This document shows, piece by piece, positions 44,923-58,600 of a DNA stretch of 64,000 nucleotides; within the stretch, counting starts at the first letter, position 1, and each line of letters opens with the position of its first letter. Source of the DNA: Macrocystis pyrifera (lineage: Eukaryota > Sar > Phaeophyceae > Laminariales > Laminariaceae); assembly GCA_031763025.1 (NCBI GenBank), contig JASSKH010000005.1:12914528-12978527 (forward strand). The letters are read 5' to 3'. A model generated the notes under the pieces. The model was not told the origin of the DNA. It saw only the letters and a list, made by a program, of their open reading frames with translations, and did no database searches. The position numbers and the translations under genes are program-made.

Positions 44923-46384
44923 CTCCCTTATCATTTTTAGTCAATGTCGATGGATGGGTAGGACGTTGATGGTGGTGTTGTGAGGTGGAATGATGCACGT
45001 GTGTTTATCATACGTACCGTACCGTCAATACACAAGCGTTGGGCTAACAATTAATGGTGTTGTGTCGGCACGAACGTGTTGCGCTATATAACTATTAATG
45101 GTGTTGTGTCTTGTGTCGGGAGTGGTGGTGGGTTTTGGAGGGGGCGTTTCACTGCTCTGGTGGCTTGTGGTGCGACGGTTACAGAAGAGTACAATCAGGA
45201 GCGTGTGCCAACATCGCATTATTATGACTGGGTGGGTGGGTTTGATTTTGAGAAGCACCTAGTGATGCAGTAGTGAAATGCAAATGTATTCTGGTACGTC
45301 AATTTTAGGTATTTTCAGTTTTCAGTGGTTCGGATAAGCCGCGATCTACGTGCGCTTCTTTTTTTCTGCTTCTTTTCGCGTGTCTTCTCCTGCCCTGATT
45401 CTCCTGCCCTGATATGGGGAAGATTGCGGGGGAACAGCAGTGCCGTGCGCAGACGGCAGCGTCAAGGCGTGCAGTGTATGTCATGTGTATTGTTTCCTAC
45501 TGTAGTCCAGAGTGGTGCAATTGTGTCGTGCAACAACGAATACCGTTCGCGTTTGTGCCCCCCCCCCGAGCAACGGAGTAGTGTAGTGTTCGCTGTGTGC
45601 GAGTCTGCGAGGCAAGGGTGTTTACACGCAATCAACAAGGGACGTAAAATATTTGAAACGCATCTGTCTGACGTTGCTCGCTAGGAAAGGACGACCGAGT
45701 GTTGATAGCGGCTACCAGAGGTACAGTTTAGCCCGGCGCGGGGATAATTGGCGGCGGAATCCGACCACGCAGTCCCTAGATTTCGCACGCACTACAACAG
45801 CACGTAGAACCGACCACAACAACAATGGCACGAGTAACACTGCTGCCATCTGTGCTATTTGTACAAGGTTGAGCGACGAAACGAGCTATGAAGCATATGT
45901 TGTGCCCGCCTCCGACCCCCTCCCCACCCCCCCCCCTCCCGCATTTGTCACGAGCTCGGCATGGGTAACAACTTCACGAAGTTGAGTTGATTGTAGCACT
46001 TGGCTCCAGTTGCCGTATGCACGAGTATGTTTTCGTCGCGAGGCCGTTGAACCATCACGCAACCAGGCAGGCAAACATCGTACGACAAGGCCGCACGGCG
46101 ATATGACAACTTCCGGATGGAGCCAAAAGGGGGGGGGGCATTTGAAGGCGAACGTATAATAGTGTATAGCGAAGCCATAGGCCTTGTCGTAGCTGCAATA
46201 TGTTTTTATCGAAATTAGGATGTGCCAGGTATGTGACAGTAGTACTATAAATACTCGTAGTTGTTGTAGTAGCCTCCGTCAACGCTGCTATACCCGTCCC
46301 GTCCCATTGGTCACGCTGTTGACTCCGTGTTGTTTTTGTTTAATCATCACTTTTACTTTCCAGCCTAACTCGTATTATTAATAG

Positions 46385-46450
46385 GAGGTTTTACCCTCAG
46401 CGATCTTCTGGACAAGCCGTGGCCACAGGTGTCGTCCCTTCTCCCCCCCG
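46385..46450 (+). CDS. possible small exon
   Basis: Between AATAG and CCG|GTACGT the frame reads GFTLSDLLDKPWPQVSSLLP. The donor and the following intron start resemble those at about 48651. No gene could be assembled around it. Confidence 0.25.
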
Positions 46451-46920
46451 GTACGTGCCTTTATTTTTTGTCGCGCATAGGGTCCAGCATTCCCACTGCT
46501 CGTCGATTTTCATCGAATGAACCTAACTCGCGCTTTCCGCATATATCTTTGTTTCGTCATAATTCCTGTTCAACCGTGCCATAAAGACAACAACCGAAAA
46601 ATACTGCTGCTGCAGGCTGCTGGTGGTAGTGATGGTGTGCGATATCCGCAACCCCTTCATTGCGAAACGCACATTGCACGCAGTGTGCAACACGAGAGGG
46701 AGCCTACATACACAACTACAGGATATACACATTTCGTGTGCCCGAAGACGGAAAATAAATAATTCTCTCTATTTCCAGTACGAAATAATTAAATTGAAAT
46801 TGGGGTCAATTTATTTAATTGTTTTGGTCAGATAGCATTTCCGAATCGAAAAATAAATAATTACCGAAAGGTTCCTCGAAGATTTTATATATATATATAT
46901 TTATAAGAAACTAAGAAAGC

Positions 46921-46989
46921 ACGTCAGCTGTGAGTTCAACCGATATATTTGAAACGCAGGGTCTCATCAGTCGAACTCACAGCTGACGT
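46921..46989. repeat. perfect 17-base inverted repeat
   Basis: ACGTCAGCTGTGAGTTC and its exact complement are separated by 35 bases and followed by A/T-rich DNA. It could be paired ends of a small element, or a transcript hairpin. Confidence 0.8.
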
Positions 46990-47483
46990 ATTTCAAAATT
47001 TGTAAAAAAAATAAAAATAGTAGGGGACCCATATCATCTCATCAAGATTATTACTGCTTGCTGTACTATATCGATAACAACAGCAGTCATGCACTTCTGC
47101 TGCGGTATCTCTTTTTTGCATCATACAATAGAGTGTGTGTTTAGTTTTCATAATCTAAAAAGGGAAAACAAGCACAGCAGCAGCAGTGGTATTAATAGTG
47201 GCGGGGGTTGACCACGAAACGCGACGGCAACGATGAAGAATGGCGGTGGGGGTGGTGGTGGTGGTGGGAAACCACGGCATCTATCTGCACCGCCATCGTT
47301 CGCCGGATTGAGCATCGCAAGCTTTCTTCCTTCGCCGTGATGGTGGGTACATACACGTGTCGTGCATCCTCGTGTGTCTACAGTACGACAATCGTATGGT
47401 GAGTTTCAGGAACGCAGCGCCATCATATATACATGCCGTCGGCGAAGGGCTGTCATGTCGTTACTACTGTTGTGCAGCATTAG

Positions 47484-47969
47484 TTGCAGCGTGGCATGGA
47501 CAAACATACATACATGCATTGTCATTCGAAGAAGAGGAATCCCTCCCGTCAAATACAAGTGTTGTCGTATCATAGATTATCCCGGGGAGCTGCTTGCCGT
47601 ATACATACCTGGTGCCGGTGTTCAATACGTAGCTACAGCAAGTGTGAACCGGGGTATCTACTGCCAGACGGACAAAAAGGACGTCCGTGCCTGTCTGGTC
47701 CGATCAAATTACTTCACCAAAGGCAAAAGCAGCGCAAGTCATCTTTTTTTTCTGAACGACACCAAGATTGCGGGGCCAAAAAAAAAACATCTCCCGCTAA
47801 AACCAATAGGAGGCGTTTTTGTCTGGAAGATCGCCTTTTCTGCGAGGGCTGTAGTAGTTATCCCTGCACCCTCGCATCGGACACGACAGCTACACGCCTT
47901 CCCCTCTGCGTTTCAGGTGAGCATGTAGAGCACGCTGTTTTGTCGTTGCATTGGCTTGCGCTGCTTTGA
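47484..47969 (+). CDS. 161-codon cysteine-containing reading frame, doubtful
   Basis: Carries SKCEPGYLLPDGQKGRPC and FCLEDRLFCEGCSSYPC, reminiscent of small extracellular Cys-rich modules. A second long frame overlaps it, and a donor (TCAG|GTGAGC) at about 47920 would suit either. No signal peptide. It could be an exon of an undetected gene or chance. Confidence 0.2.
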   Translation: MQRGMDKHTYMHCHSKKRNPSRQIQVLSYHRLSRGAACRIHTWCRCSIRSYSKCEPGYLLPDGQKGRPCLSGPIKLLHQRQKQRKSSFFSERHQDCGAKKKTSPAKTNRRRFCLEDRLFCEGCSSYPCTLASDTTATRLPLCVSGEHVEHAVLSLHWLALL

Positions 47970-48176
47970 TCGAAGGAAAATTAAACCCAACGGCCTGCCC
48001 GTGTGTGGGTAAGCTGGTCGCTCCGCGCTCCGCCCTTCCCCGGCGAACCAATTGGTCGGGGTAGGGGGACAATCTCGCTTGCGTGTTAAGCGACAAGGCG
48101 GTAAAAGTCAGGAAGCGTCGTAGCAGATAAGCTTGACGTAACCCGTTTTAAGTTTGTCGATCTCCGCTTCTTTTCG

Positions 48177-48374
48177 TTGGCTAACAAGCTACAACCTCGC
48201 GTACAACCGTGCAGGTTGATGGCAGAAAACACGCGTTGCGGATTGTTTTTTTGCAGTCTATTAATAGCTCTTCTTGCTATGATTGTGTGGTCTATAGCAT
48301 CAGCTACTGTCTGCAGTTCGGGTCTGGGTTGTTGTAGTGAACACGTGAACACGACGCGTGGAGTGCGGCGGTGA
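48177..48374 (+). CDS. 65-codon frame with one hydrophobic segment, doubtful
   Basis: The stretch CGLFFCSLLIALLAMIVW is a plausible membrane or signal segment, followed by a Cys-containing tail ending GVRR. Without homology or expression evidence this may be chance. Confidence 0.2.
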   Translation: MANKLQPRVQPCRLMAENTRCGLFFCSLLIALLAMIVWSIASATVCSSGLGCCSEHVNTTRGVRR

Positions 48375-49550
48375 GACATGTATAGTAGAACCCGAGTATC
48401 GTCGTCATATCACACATGCCAATTCAAGCTCCTGCTGTGTTCCAGATAAGCCCTAACCCCTCCTCCATCTTCGAGCTGCCTGCCTGAAGTCTTGCCATGA
48501 GTCGGAACCCATTTCTCCCACCCGGCCCCACAACTTTTTCTCCTTTTTTTTTTTCCCCATCCCACCTCTATTATTTTTGCCCTACTTCCCAAGTTCCCTC
48601 CGTTTCCGAAGTCACATAACGAGCACTCCTCCCGTCCCAGCGTCACGGTACGTGCTTTTGTTTCGTTCGTGGGAAGAGTTCAGCATTTTCTTCCCTTGTC
48701 GACTCGCGATCAATTGTGCGTACGCGCATACTGTACGCACGACGGTATTCATACGCGTCTTTTACCGCCTGTTGTCGATGACATCTCCCCCCCCCCCCCT
48801 ATTCAATACAGCATTTTTACAGTACTGCTGCTGTAGCTTCCAGAGCTTGCTTGCTCCGTGATGCATGCCTGGTAGATCTGCGAGCTTCGTACCCTCACCT
48901 GCGTGCGCGCATACATTGTACTGGTAGCTATGATGTCATACGCACAAATATGTTCATTCATGTGCATCATGGAAGGAACTGGGCCGTTGGTGGTGGTGCT
49001 GTCGTTTGCGTTGGAAGGAGAAGATATTTCCGATCAAAAACTGGCCACTCTGCACCACCCACCAGGTGCCACCGCCGTACATAACTTCTTTTTTTCAACC
49101 TTTTGAAAAATAAATGTTTTCCTCTCTTCCTGGTTCTTTTTTTTTTTTTCGAAATGAAGCCGCTTTCGTTGTTGAGTTGAACAAAAACGAATAAATCGAA
49201 CTTTATACCAGTGAGTTTGTACACGACTGGCCTTCTATGTAAAATATATTCCCACTTTCCACATCCCACCTTACCCACTTGGATGGGACTACGGCAGTAC
49301 ATGGGCGTCACAGTTCCATACAGCAGCAGCTTCCCACGATGTCCACGGCGATGCAATGGTCCAGCCTGGTATCAGCATGTCGATATGTGTTGATGCCAGC
49401 CGCCCGCTCCGTATTGGCGATGTGGAGTTTGCCGTGTACGCCTGTGGTGATGTGGCTATATAACCACCACGTTCCTTCAGTCGTGCCCACGTGCCCACGT
49501 CGGTGAACCATGAACTCTTCGTTTTTTTCGACCTTCTACCCTCTTCAGCC

Positions 49551-49661
49551 ATGAAGTTGTTTCGCATCCTGTTCCCCGGAGCGGCTGCACTGCTAGGAGT
49601 GAATGCTGCCAACGCCTGCCCTGCGGACCACCCCTGCAACGAGGCTATCAAGGATAGTCAG
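49551..49661 (+). CDS. signal-peptide exon
   Basis: ATG in the context CAGCCATGA opens MKLFRILFPGAAALLGVNA, a clear signal peptide with likely cleavage after NAANA or ANAC. CPADHPCNEAIKDSQ and a donor (CAG|GTGCGT) follow. 37 codons, phase 0. Confidence 0.65.
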
Positions 49662-52600
49662 GTGCGTGCCTTGTTCCTGGGCGGTGTGACGATGCAACCA
49701 ACAGCAGCAGTAATGTTCATAGTTTGTTGACGACTTCTGTTTCCTTTCGGCACGCTTCGGTTGCAGTGTTCAGTCTATCTAATTGCCATGCTGCATGCGT
49801 CCAATCTGATTGCTTCGTACAGCGAAAGCTGATTTTGGCTGTTTTTGTCGATCAGAATGAGCGCTACAGATATATAATATTGGCGACGATAGGCGACCGA
49901 CGCCTGCCCTGCACAGCGTCCCCGACCCGCACAAACAATATATCCGGTATTTACTACAGTAAATCAGCACCGGTACCTCGTATTCGGATAGAGTAAACGT
50001 CCTTCACGTGCGAGGTGCCGCTGAGTTTGTGGGTTGTTGCTATCTTGACCGCGAGCCAAGTGTGCCCTCTACAGCAGCAGTACCACTACGAATGAGATAA
50101 CCACCGCCGTTGTGAGCGATTGTGAAAATATTTACGAAACATGGGAAGGAATGAACTGCTGAGAAAGCGTGGGCGTGTAGGCGCAATTCGACGCGAGTCG
50201 ACGAGGGAAGAAAACGCTGAAGCCTTCTCGCGATCAAAATGCAAGGCACGTACTCGTACGAACCGTGGTGGGGAGGGGGGAGAAAGAGTCTACAGGAGTG
50301 GGCGCCCGGTGTTAAGAAACAGCAATTTGGTTTCCAGGCTCAATGCCGTCTTTTTGTCCAACCTTAACTCTTTTGTATATAAACCAGTAGGATTGGGAGT
50401 TGGTCCCACTGTTGAGCTGCGTTTGTTGACCCATTTTGCTTGTTCTTCGTGCCGATCTGAGCCTAAATTTTATTCTTCGTGGTATAATGCGGGCGCTCAC
50501 AGTAGTCAGTTAAGTGCCGGTGCTGCTTATGTCACCCCGGATCTGAGTTGCAACTATTGATATGAACCATGAACACCTTCGGCATCCCTTTGATAACAGC
50601 AGTAAATCGTAAACCAAAACAATTATTATTCTGTTTGGCATCCGACATTGTTGCAGCATGAACTTCAACGTTGATCGCTCAAAACATTCCTGAAAGTTGT
50701 CACCCGTCTATGACACGAGCTGGGCTGGTCAAGAGCAGCTTTTTAGTTGGTCACGCACATTCTCAGTCCGTTTTTTTCGAAATTTGATCTGAATTTTTGA
50801 CAGGTGCCTTATCGTAGGCTTCCCGAGGGACTGATTACTGCACCACTTTTTTTTTTTTTTTTTTTCGGGAGCTAAAGGCACATTATAAGAATCACCGAAA
50901 AACAAAATCGACCAAAACTGACGAAAAAATAAATAAATCACGTGGTGCAGAAAGTAATCCCTTTGTATTGCCAGTGCGAATGGGGCATTAAAATTTCAGG
51001 TAAAAAAAAATAAAAATTGGTGTGAGAATCCTACATTTTCGATTTCCCGCGAAACTGGGGGAAAGCCGCGACACGAGCAAACACGCTCCGGACTGGTTCG
51101 ACCTGTTTTTTTGGCTGGCGGTCAAGTACGAGCGCGAGTGATGCGTGCAACTAGTGGTACTAGTAACAGGCGACAGTCACGTGAGAACTCAGGTGAGACC
51201 GCAAAGAAGCGGTTACCCAAAACCTATACTCGTACGAGCACAGCGTGAAGGCTGGTGGGATCCTATGGCGCCCCGTGACGCACGACTGACTCCTTTCAAC
51301 CAATGTAACTCAAACACCAACCATTGTATCATGTTGCGTCCCGTGCCGAACCACTCCTTGCTATGTAACTCAAGCACCAAGTTATACCATCCCTCCATGA
51401 CGCAGCAGCAGTGACCATCGCTGTAGTCGTGACTTTTGATCGACAAGTTTTCCCATCTGAAGATCTGAAGATCTGAAGATCTGAAGATCTGAAGATGTGA
51501 AGATCTGAACATTTGCACATATGAAGCCCCAAGAGGGAGCAAAAAGGGCGGAGATAACAAACGGGATGGGAAAAGGGGCGGGGGGAGGAGACACATAACT
51601 TGTACCAGTATCAGTATCTCTGTTGGATGAAGGACCAGCACGGATACTGGGTGTGCTGGATGTCGACGGGTAGAAGGAACGGGCTTTTCGTGAAGGAGTC
51701 TGGGTTCTGGCCCTGCGTGCTCTATCGTGCTACTTTTCTTGTCGTGTTTACTCGTCAATCTCGTCAATGCTCCCGGTAACATGCATTTACTGCATGACAT
51801 TTGCTTCTTCGTTTATCGTGGCAGGCATCCCACGTTAAGGAGGCTGGCTTCTGCCCCTTTGTCTTCGCCCAACGTGGCTCGAACCCACTACAATGGCGAC
51901 TTGCGGTAAGTCTGACGAAACCCTCACGGCGGCGTGTTTTCTTTCGCTTTGCTCCTTCTGCGCCATAACAATAATATTCCTCGCCCATACTCGTAGATAC
52001 ATACACAACACCAGCTGTTGGCATACTTGATGAGATCTTGACTATGAAAAATCACAAACCTTGATCAGAAAGCGGAATGATGAGTGGTGTTGGTCGACGA
52101 AACGATCGATAACATTCGTCTTCGAGGGTTTCCTATCTGTATTTGTAGCATGAAACGTTACTGCTGTCGATGACCCAGGCGAGATAGCCCACACGTACAG
52201 TATCAGTATTCTAGACCTGGATGTAGAACTAACGTGTACTGCTGGTAGTCTCCCTCGGATGTGGAATTTTTTTCTTGATGTCCTTAATTAATACCAAGTA
52301 CATGGTACCGGTATGAATTAATTGAATTGAACATCGTCGAACGGCCATGGTCATAACAATAATATACAGAATTCTGCCTAAAAAGTTTCGCGTAGCAAGC
52401 GACACAAACTACTGTAGAATGGCAGCCAACGAGCAACACCCTCCTCTACGAAGACGTCTACCCTTTTACGCTCTCGCGGCCATGACGACAGCAATCTGGC
52501 TTGAAAACAACTAGATATTTAAAGCTTTATCACAGCTTGATTAGGTACGCATGGCAAAGGCTTGTACCATCGGTTGTGTAGAGGGCGGTACAGAACGGTG

Positions 52601-55600
52601 GTTTCTGTGTTTGCGATCTCGCCGGTATGCGCCAATGGTTGTTTCTCGATTATGCAAGGCGTCCGTTTGATATCATCGCTACGCCCCGTGTCTGCATAAG
52701 GTCGTACTGTACATTGATCGCCATAAAACGCCGCCTGCCCGCCTCAAAGAAACAACTCGACACGCACCCGCTACGATAGATATAAGAAGCCTGTACGCAC
52801 GTAGAGATAAAAGAGGCGGATACTCTGCACTATGCAACTGTTGAAAGTGCTTCGAAGCACGCCGAGATATCGTGCGTCGTGTTCCCGTCGCCCATCCATC
52901 CATGCTAAGATTAGACGCCCCAACTCCGCGCGTAAAAGCCGCACTGCCACGTCCCTTTCAGCCGTTTGGTGTCTTTTCTTTTTTGCTGCTGAAGTGTTGT
53001 GCTCTATCCGCTACTTTTGCTGTTGTGTTCAATCGTCAACCTGGTCAATGCTCCCGGCAACATTTACGTTACGCCATGTGTAATCATTTTTTGTCGTGGC
53101 AGCAACTGCAGGACGAGCAGTCTGGCTTGCGCCAGATGGGTGCGCCGCCCATGAACACAGCTGCCACCGTCACCGCCGCCGCCACCGCCACCGCCACCGC
53201 CACTATCGACGCCAATGAGCTTGACCTCGGCTCCCATGAAGCTCCGTTGCAGCCTGTCTGCCCCTATGCTTTCGTTCAGCTTGTGGCCAACCCCGCGCAG
53301 TGGGGAGTTGCGGTAAGTCTGACGAAACCCTCACGGCGATTTGTTTTCTTTCGCTCTCGCTTTGCTGCTTCTGCGCCGAATAATCTTCTTCCGCGTTGCG
53401 AACACACACCACCAGTTTTTGACACATTTCGTGAGATCTGCAGCAATGAAATACCACAATTGTTTCTTTGGAAGACGGAACGATGAGTGGTATTGGTCGA
53501 CGAAACGATTGGCAACATTTGTCTTAAGAGGGTTTCCTATCTGTACTCACGGCATGATTTGTATTATCCGCGGCTCAGGCGAGATAGCCTGTATGCACAG
53601 TAGTATATCATATGTATTCGTATCCTATCATGCGAAGAATTAACATGAACATACTGTAGTAGTATCCCTCGCGTGCGGAAATGTCTTAATAAAGTCCGAA
53701 TTGGTACCCGTAATAGTACCTGGTACAGGTATGAATGAGTTGAACATCGTCGAAAGGCAAAGACTAAATCAATACTAACGCAGGTACCAGGTAGAACACT
53801 ACATGAAGGGTTTCGCGTAGCAAGCGAGACAACCTACTGTAGTATGGTAGCCAATGGCTATCACCCTCTTCTACGAAGACGTCTATTCTTCAACGCTCTC
53901 GCGGCCGTGACGACAGCAATCTGGCTTGAAAACAGCTACCCTGGTACCTGGTACCTGATACCTGGTAGAGCATTACAGCATTATGAGCGACGGATGGCAA
54001 TAGCTTGTGCCGTCGGTTGTGTGTAGAGGGCGGTGCGGAAGGGTGGCTTCTGTTTTCGCGATCTCGCTAGTATGCGTCAATGGTTGTTTTCTCGACTACA
54101 CGAAGCGTCCGTTTGATATCACCGCTACGCCCGTGTCGGCAAAAGGTGGTGCATAGATCCCCATAAACTGCGCCCCCTACATCCCAGAGGCCTGTACGTT
54201 CGTACTTAGCCGTACAAAAGGCGCAGATAGTCTGTACAACAAAACTCCTGTGGTTAGTGCTTGATCACGCTGAGGATATATCCGTTGCCACCGAAGGTGT
54301 GCGACACAAACGAAGGCATGTGTCGTGCGGTGGGGAAGGAGGGGCGGCACCTGTGACAGCGGCTTTATTGTCTAGATTGCTGCTCCTCCTGCTACGTTGC
54401 GTGACGTATATCGTGACAGGACCTCCAAGACACACCTTGCGGCGGCACCCCCGACGAGTACCATGTGAGCACGGGCGCCTCACATGGTACTCTGCGATGG
54501 TGCCGCCATATGGTTTGTCTTGGAGTTCCTGTCACGATAACGTCAAGTAACGTAGCAGTAGGAGCAACAATCTGCACAACCACGAGGAATCTCCCGGGTA
54601 TCCTGCCCAGTGCGTCTCCAGCCACTACAACTGGAAGATCTTTGCAAGTTAGACCAAACCCTCACGTCGAATTATGTTTTATTTCACTCCGCCATGAAAG
54701 CTTACTTGAACGGCAACTCTTCTCGCGGTAGGAATTAGCTTAGGCGTGAGTGCGGCAGGCGCAACAACTAACCTGACACCATCCATACCTGGTATGTTGT
54801 TCACGATCTCACAAGACCTGATTTGTCTATTTTCACTTTTCTGAAAAAAAAACGTTGTTGTCGGTTGACTAATATGTGTCTCGTTGCCCTCGGTTTCGAC
54901 ATTGAACAGAACTTCGACAAATGCGGCGTCGATTACATCAAGGACGAGGACAGCGAGATGTTCGCGACATCAAGCCACATCCGTACGACCAACCAGGACA
55001 TGATTGGGCCTGATGACGATTCCACCGGCGGCGGCGAGAAGGCGAGAGAGAGCCTGTTTTTTTGTGAAAGAGGCTGAGTTCTGCCCCTTCGTGCTCGATC
55101 GCTACTTCTGTTGTTGTGTTCACTCGTCAACCTGGTCAATGCTCCGGGTAACCTGCATTTTTCTGTATGATATTTGCTTCTTCGTTTATCGTAGCAGGGA
55201 CACCACATCGAGCAGGCTGGCTTCTGCCCCTTTGTCTTTGTCCAACGTGGCTCGAACCCACTACAATGGCGACTTGCGGTAAGTGTGACGAAACCCTCAC
55301 GGCGGCGTGTTTTCTTTCCCTTTGCCACTTCTGCGCCAAATAGTAATCTTCCTCGCTTATAGATACGTACAGACAGCACAACTGTCAGCATATTTAGTGA
55401 GAACTGCGGCAACGTAAAATCCCAAACGTTGATCAGAAAGCGGAATGATGAGTGGTGTTAGTCGACGAAACGATTTCGTCTTCAAGGGGTGTCTATCTGT
55501 ATTCATAGCATGATTTGTTGTTGTCGGTGGCCCGGACGAGATAGCCCATTCGTACAGTTTTCTATATACTTGTACGCACGTAGAATTGACGTGTGCTGCT

Positions 55601-58600
55601 GGTAGTCTCCCTCGGATGTGGAAATATACTTTTAGTAATGTCCTGAATTGGTACCTATTAGTAGTACCTGGTACCGGTATGAATTAATTGAACGTCGTCG
55701 AACAGCAATGGCTGTAACAATACTATGTAGGAAACTCTGCATGGAGGGTTTCGCGTAGGCAGCGACACAAACTACTGTAGAATGCGACGTAAATGGCAGC
55801 CAATGGGTATCACCCTCCTCTACGAAGGCGTCTATCCTTTATCGCTCTCACGGCCATGACGATAGCAATCTGACTTGAAAACAACTAGAGCACTACAGCA
55901 TTATGAGCTACGGATGGCAATGGCTTGTGCCGTCGGTTGTGTAGAGGGCGGTGCAGAACAGTGGTTTCTGCTTTCGCGATCTCGCCGGTATGCGCCAATG
56001 GTTGTTTTCTCGACTAAGCAAAGTGTCCGTTTGGTATCAATCGTATCATCGCTACGCCCGTGTCGGCAAAAGGTGGTAGGTACATTGATCGCCATGAAAC
56101 GCCCCCTGCCCCGCCTCAAAGAAAGCGAATAACACGCCCCCCCCCTACGACATACGCAAGAAGCCTGTACGTACGTAGCGATAGAAAGAGGCAGACACTT
56201 TGCACCATAACAACTGTCAATGGTGCTCCGAAACGTGCCTAGGTATCGTGCATCGTGTTCCCGTCGCTCATCCATCCATGCTGAGGTTAGACGCCCCAAC
56301 TTCCGTGCGTAAACGTCGGACTGCCACGTCCCTTTCAGCCGTTTGGTGTCTTTTCTTTTTTGCTGCTGAAGTGTTGTGCTCTATCCGCTATTTTTGCTGT
56401 TGTGTTCAATCGTCAACCTGGTCAATGCTCCCGGCAACATTTACGTTATGCCATGTGTAATCATTTTTCTGTCGTGGCAGCAACTGCAGGACGAGCAGCC
56501 TGGCTTGCGCCAGATGGGTGCACCGCCCACAAACACAGCTGCCACCGTCACCGCCGCCGCCACCGCCACCGCCACCGCCACTATCGACGCCATTGACATC
56601 GACCTCGGCTCCGATGAAGCTCCGTTGCAGCCTGTCTGCCCCTATGCTTTCGTTCAGCTTGTGGCCAACCCCGCGCAGTGGGGAGTTGCGGTAAGTCTGA
56701 CGAATTCCTCACGGCGATTTGTTTTCTTTCGCTCTCGCTTTGCTGCTTCTGCGCCTAATAATTTTCTTCTGCGTTACGTACGCACACCACCAGTTTTTGA
56801 CATATTTCAAAAGATCTGCAGCAATGAAATACCACAGTTGTTTCTTTGGAAGACGGAACGATGAGTGGTATTGGTCGACGAAACAATTGCCTACTGTCGT
56901 TATCAAGGGTTTCCTATCTGTACTCACGGCATGATTTGTATTATCCGCGGCTCAGGCGTGATAGCCTGTATGCACAGTAGTAGTATATCATATGTATTCG
57001 TATCCTATCATGCGAAGACTTAACATTAACCTACTGTAGTAGTATCCCTCGGATGCGGAAATGTATTAATAAAGTCCTGAATTGGTACCCGTAGTAGTAC
57101 CTGGTACAGGTATGAATGAGTTGAACATCGTCGAAAGGCAAAGACTAAATCAATACTAACGCAGGTACCAGGTAGAACACTACATGAAGGGTTTCGCGTA
57201 GCAAGCGAGACAACCTACTGTAGTATGGTAGCCAATGGCTATCACCCTCTTCTACGAAGACGTCTATTCTTCAACGCTCTCGCGGCCGTGACGACAGCAA
57301 TCTGGCTTGAAAACAGCTACCCTGGTACCTGGTACCTGATACCTGGTAGAGCATTACAGCATTATGAGCGACGGATGGCAATAGCTTGTGCCGTCGGTTG
57401 TGTGTAGAGGGCGGTGCGGAAGGGTGGCTTCTGTTTTCGCGATCTCGCTAGTATGCGTCAATGGTTGTTTTCTCGACTACACGAAGCGTCCGTTTGATAT
57501 CACCGCTACGCCCGTGTCGGCAAAAGGTGGTGCATAGATCCCCATAAACTGCGCCCCCTACATCCCAGAGGCCTGTACGTTCGTACTTAGCCGTACAAAA
57601 GACGCAGATAGTCTGTACAACAAAACTCCTGTGGTTAGTGCTTTGAATCACGCTGAGGATATATCCGTTGCCACCGAAGGCGTGCGACACAAACGAAGGC
57701 ATGTATCGTGCGGTGGGGAAGGAGGGGCGGCATCTGTGACAGCGGCTTATTTTGTAGATTGCTGCTCCTACCGCTAAGTTGCTTGACGTATATCGAGACA
57801 GGAACTCCAAGACAAACCTTGCGGCGGCACCCCCGACGAGTACCATGTGAGCATGGGCGCCTCACATGGTACTCTGCGATGGTGCCGCCATATGGTTTGT
57901 CTTGGAGTTCCTGTCACGATAACGTCAAGTAACGTAGCAGTAGGAGCAACAATCTGGACAACCACGAGGAATCTCCCGGGTATCCTGCCCAGTGCGTCTC
58001 CAGCCACTACAACTGGAAGATCTTTGCAAGTTAGACCAAACCCTCACGTCGAATTATGTTTTATTTCACTCCGCCATGAAAGCTTACTTGAACGGCAACT
58101 CTTCTCGCGGTAGGAATTAGCTTAGGCGTGAGTGCGGCAGGCGCAACAACTAACCTGACACCATCCATACCTGGTATGTTGTTCACGATCTCACAAGACC
58201 TGATTTGTCTATTTTCACTTTTCTGAAAAAAAAAAAAAAACGTTGTTGTCGGTTGACTAATATGTGCCTCGTTGCCCTCGGTTTCGACACTGGACAGAAT
58301 TTCGACAAATGCGGCGTTGATTACATCAAGGAGAAGCACAGCGACATGTTCGCGACATCAAGCCACATCCGTACGACCAACCAGGACATGATCGGGCCTG
58401 ATGACGATTCCACCGGCGGCGGCGAGAAGGCGAGAGAGAGCCTGTTTTTTTGTGAAAGAGGCTGAGTTCTGCCCCTTCGTGCTCGATCGCTACTTCTGTT
58501 GTTGTGTTCACTCGTCAACCTGGTCAATGCTCCGGGTAACCTGCATTTTTCTGTATGATATTTGCTTCTTCGTTTATCGTAGCAGGGACACCACATCGAG

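Larger units (their letters stand above)
44923..49550. other. spacer; no well-supported gene
   Basis: Contains the 3' flank of the Canopy-like gene and about 4 kb of DNA with only weak coding candidates, described separately (46385-46450, 47484-47969, 48177-48374), plus a hairpin at 46921. The remainder shows short frames, A/T-rich stretches and simple repeats. Confidence 0.5.
52828..56201 (+). repeat. tandem array unit 1 (about 3.37 kb)
   Basis: Begins at CACTATGCAACTGTTGAAAG. Contains exons B, E, C and A and a hairpin. The next unit starts 3374 bases later with the same landmark (CACCATAACAACTGTCAATG). Long stretches match unit 2 base for base. Confidence 0.9.

Noticed and set aside
50141-50560. 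139-codon plus-strand frame
   Set aside because: It spans a repeat-unit edge and an insertion; the related copy at 62385 does not keep the frame.
54265-54731. Frames on both strands over the array hairpin (conserved in three units)
   Set aside because: Conservation is explained by recent tandem duplication, and the mirrored protein sequences on both strands come from the inverted repeat.
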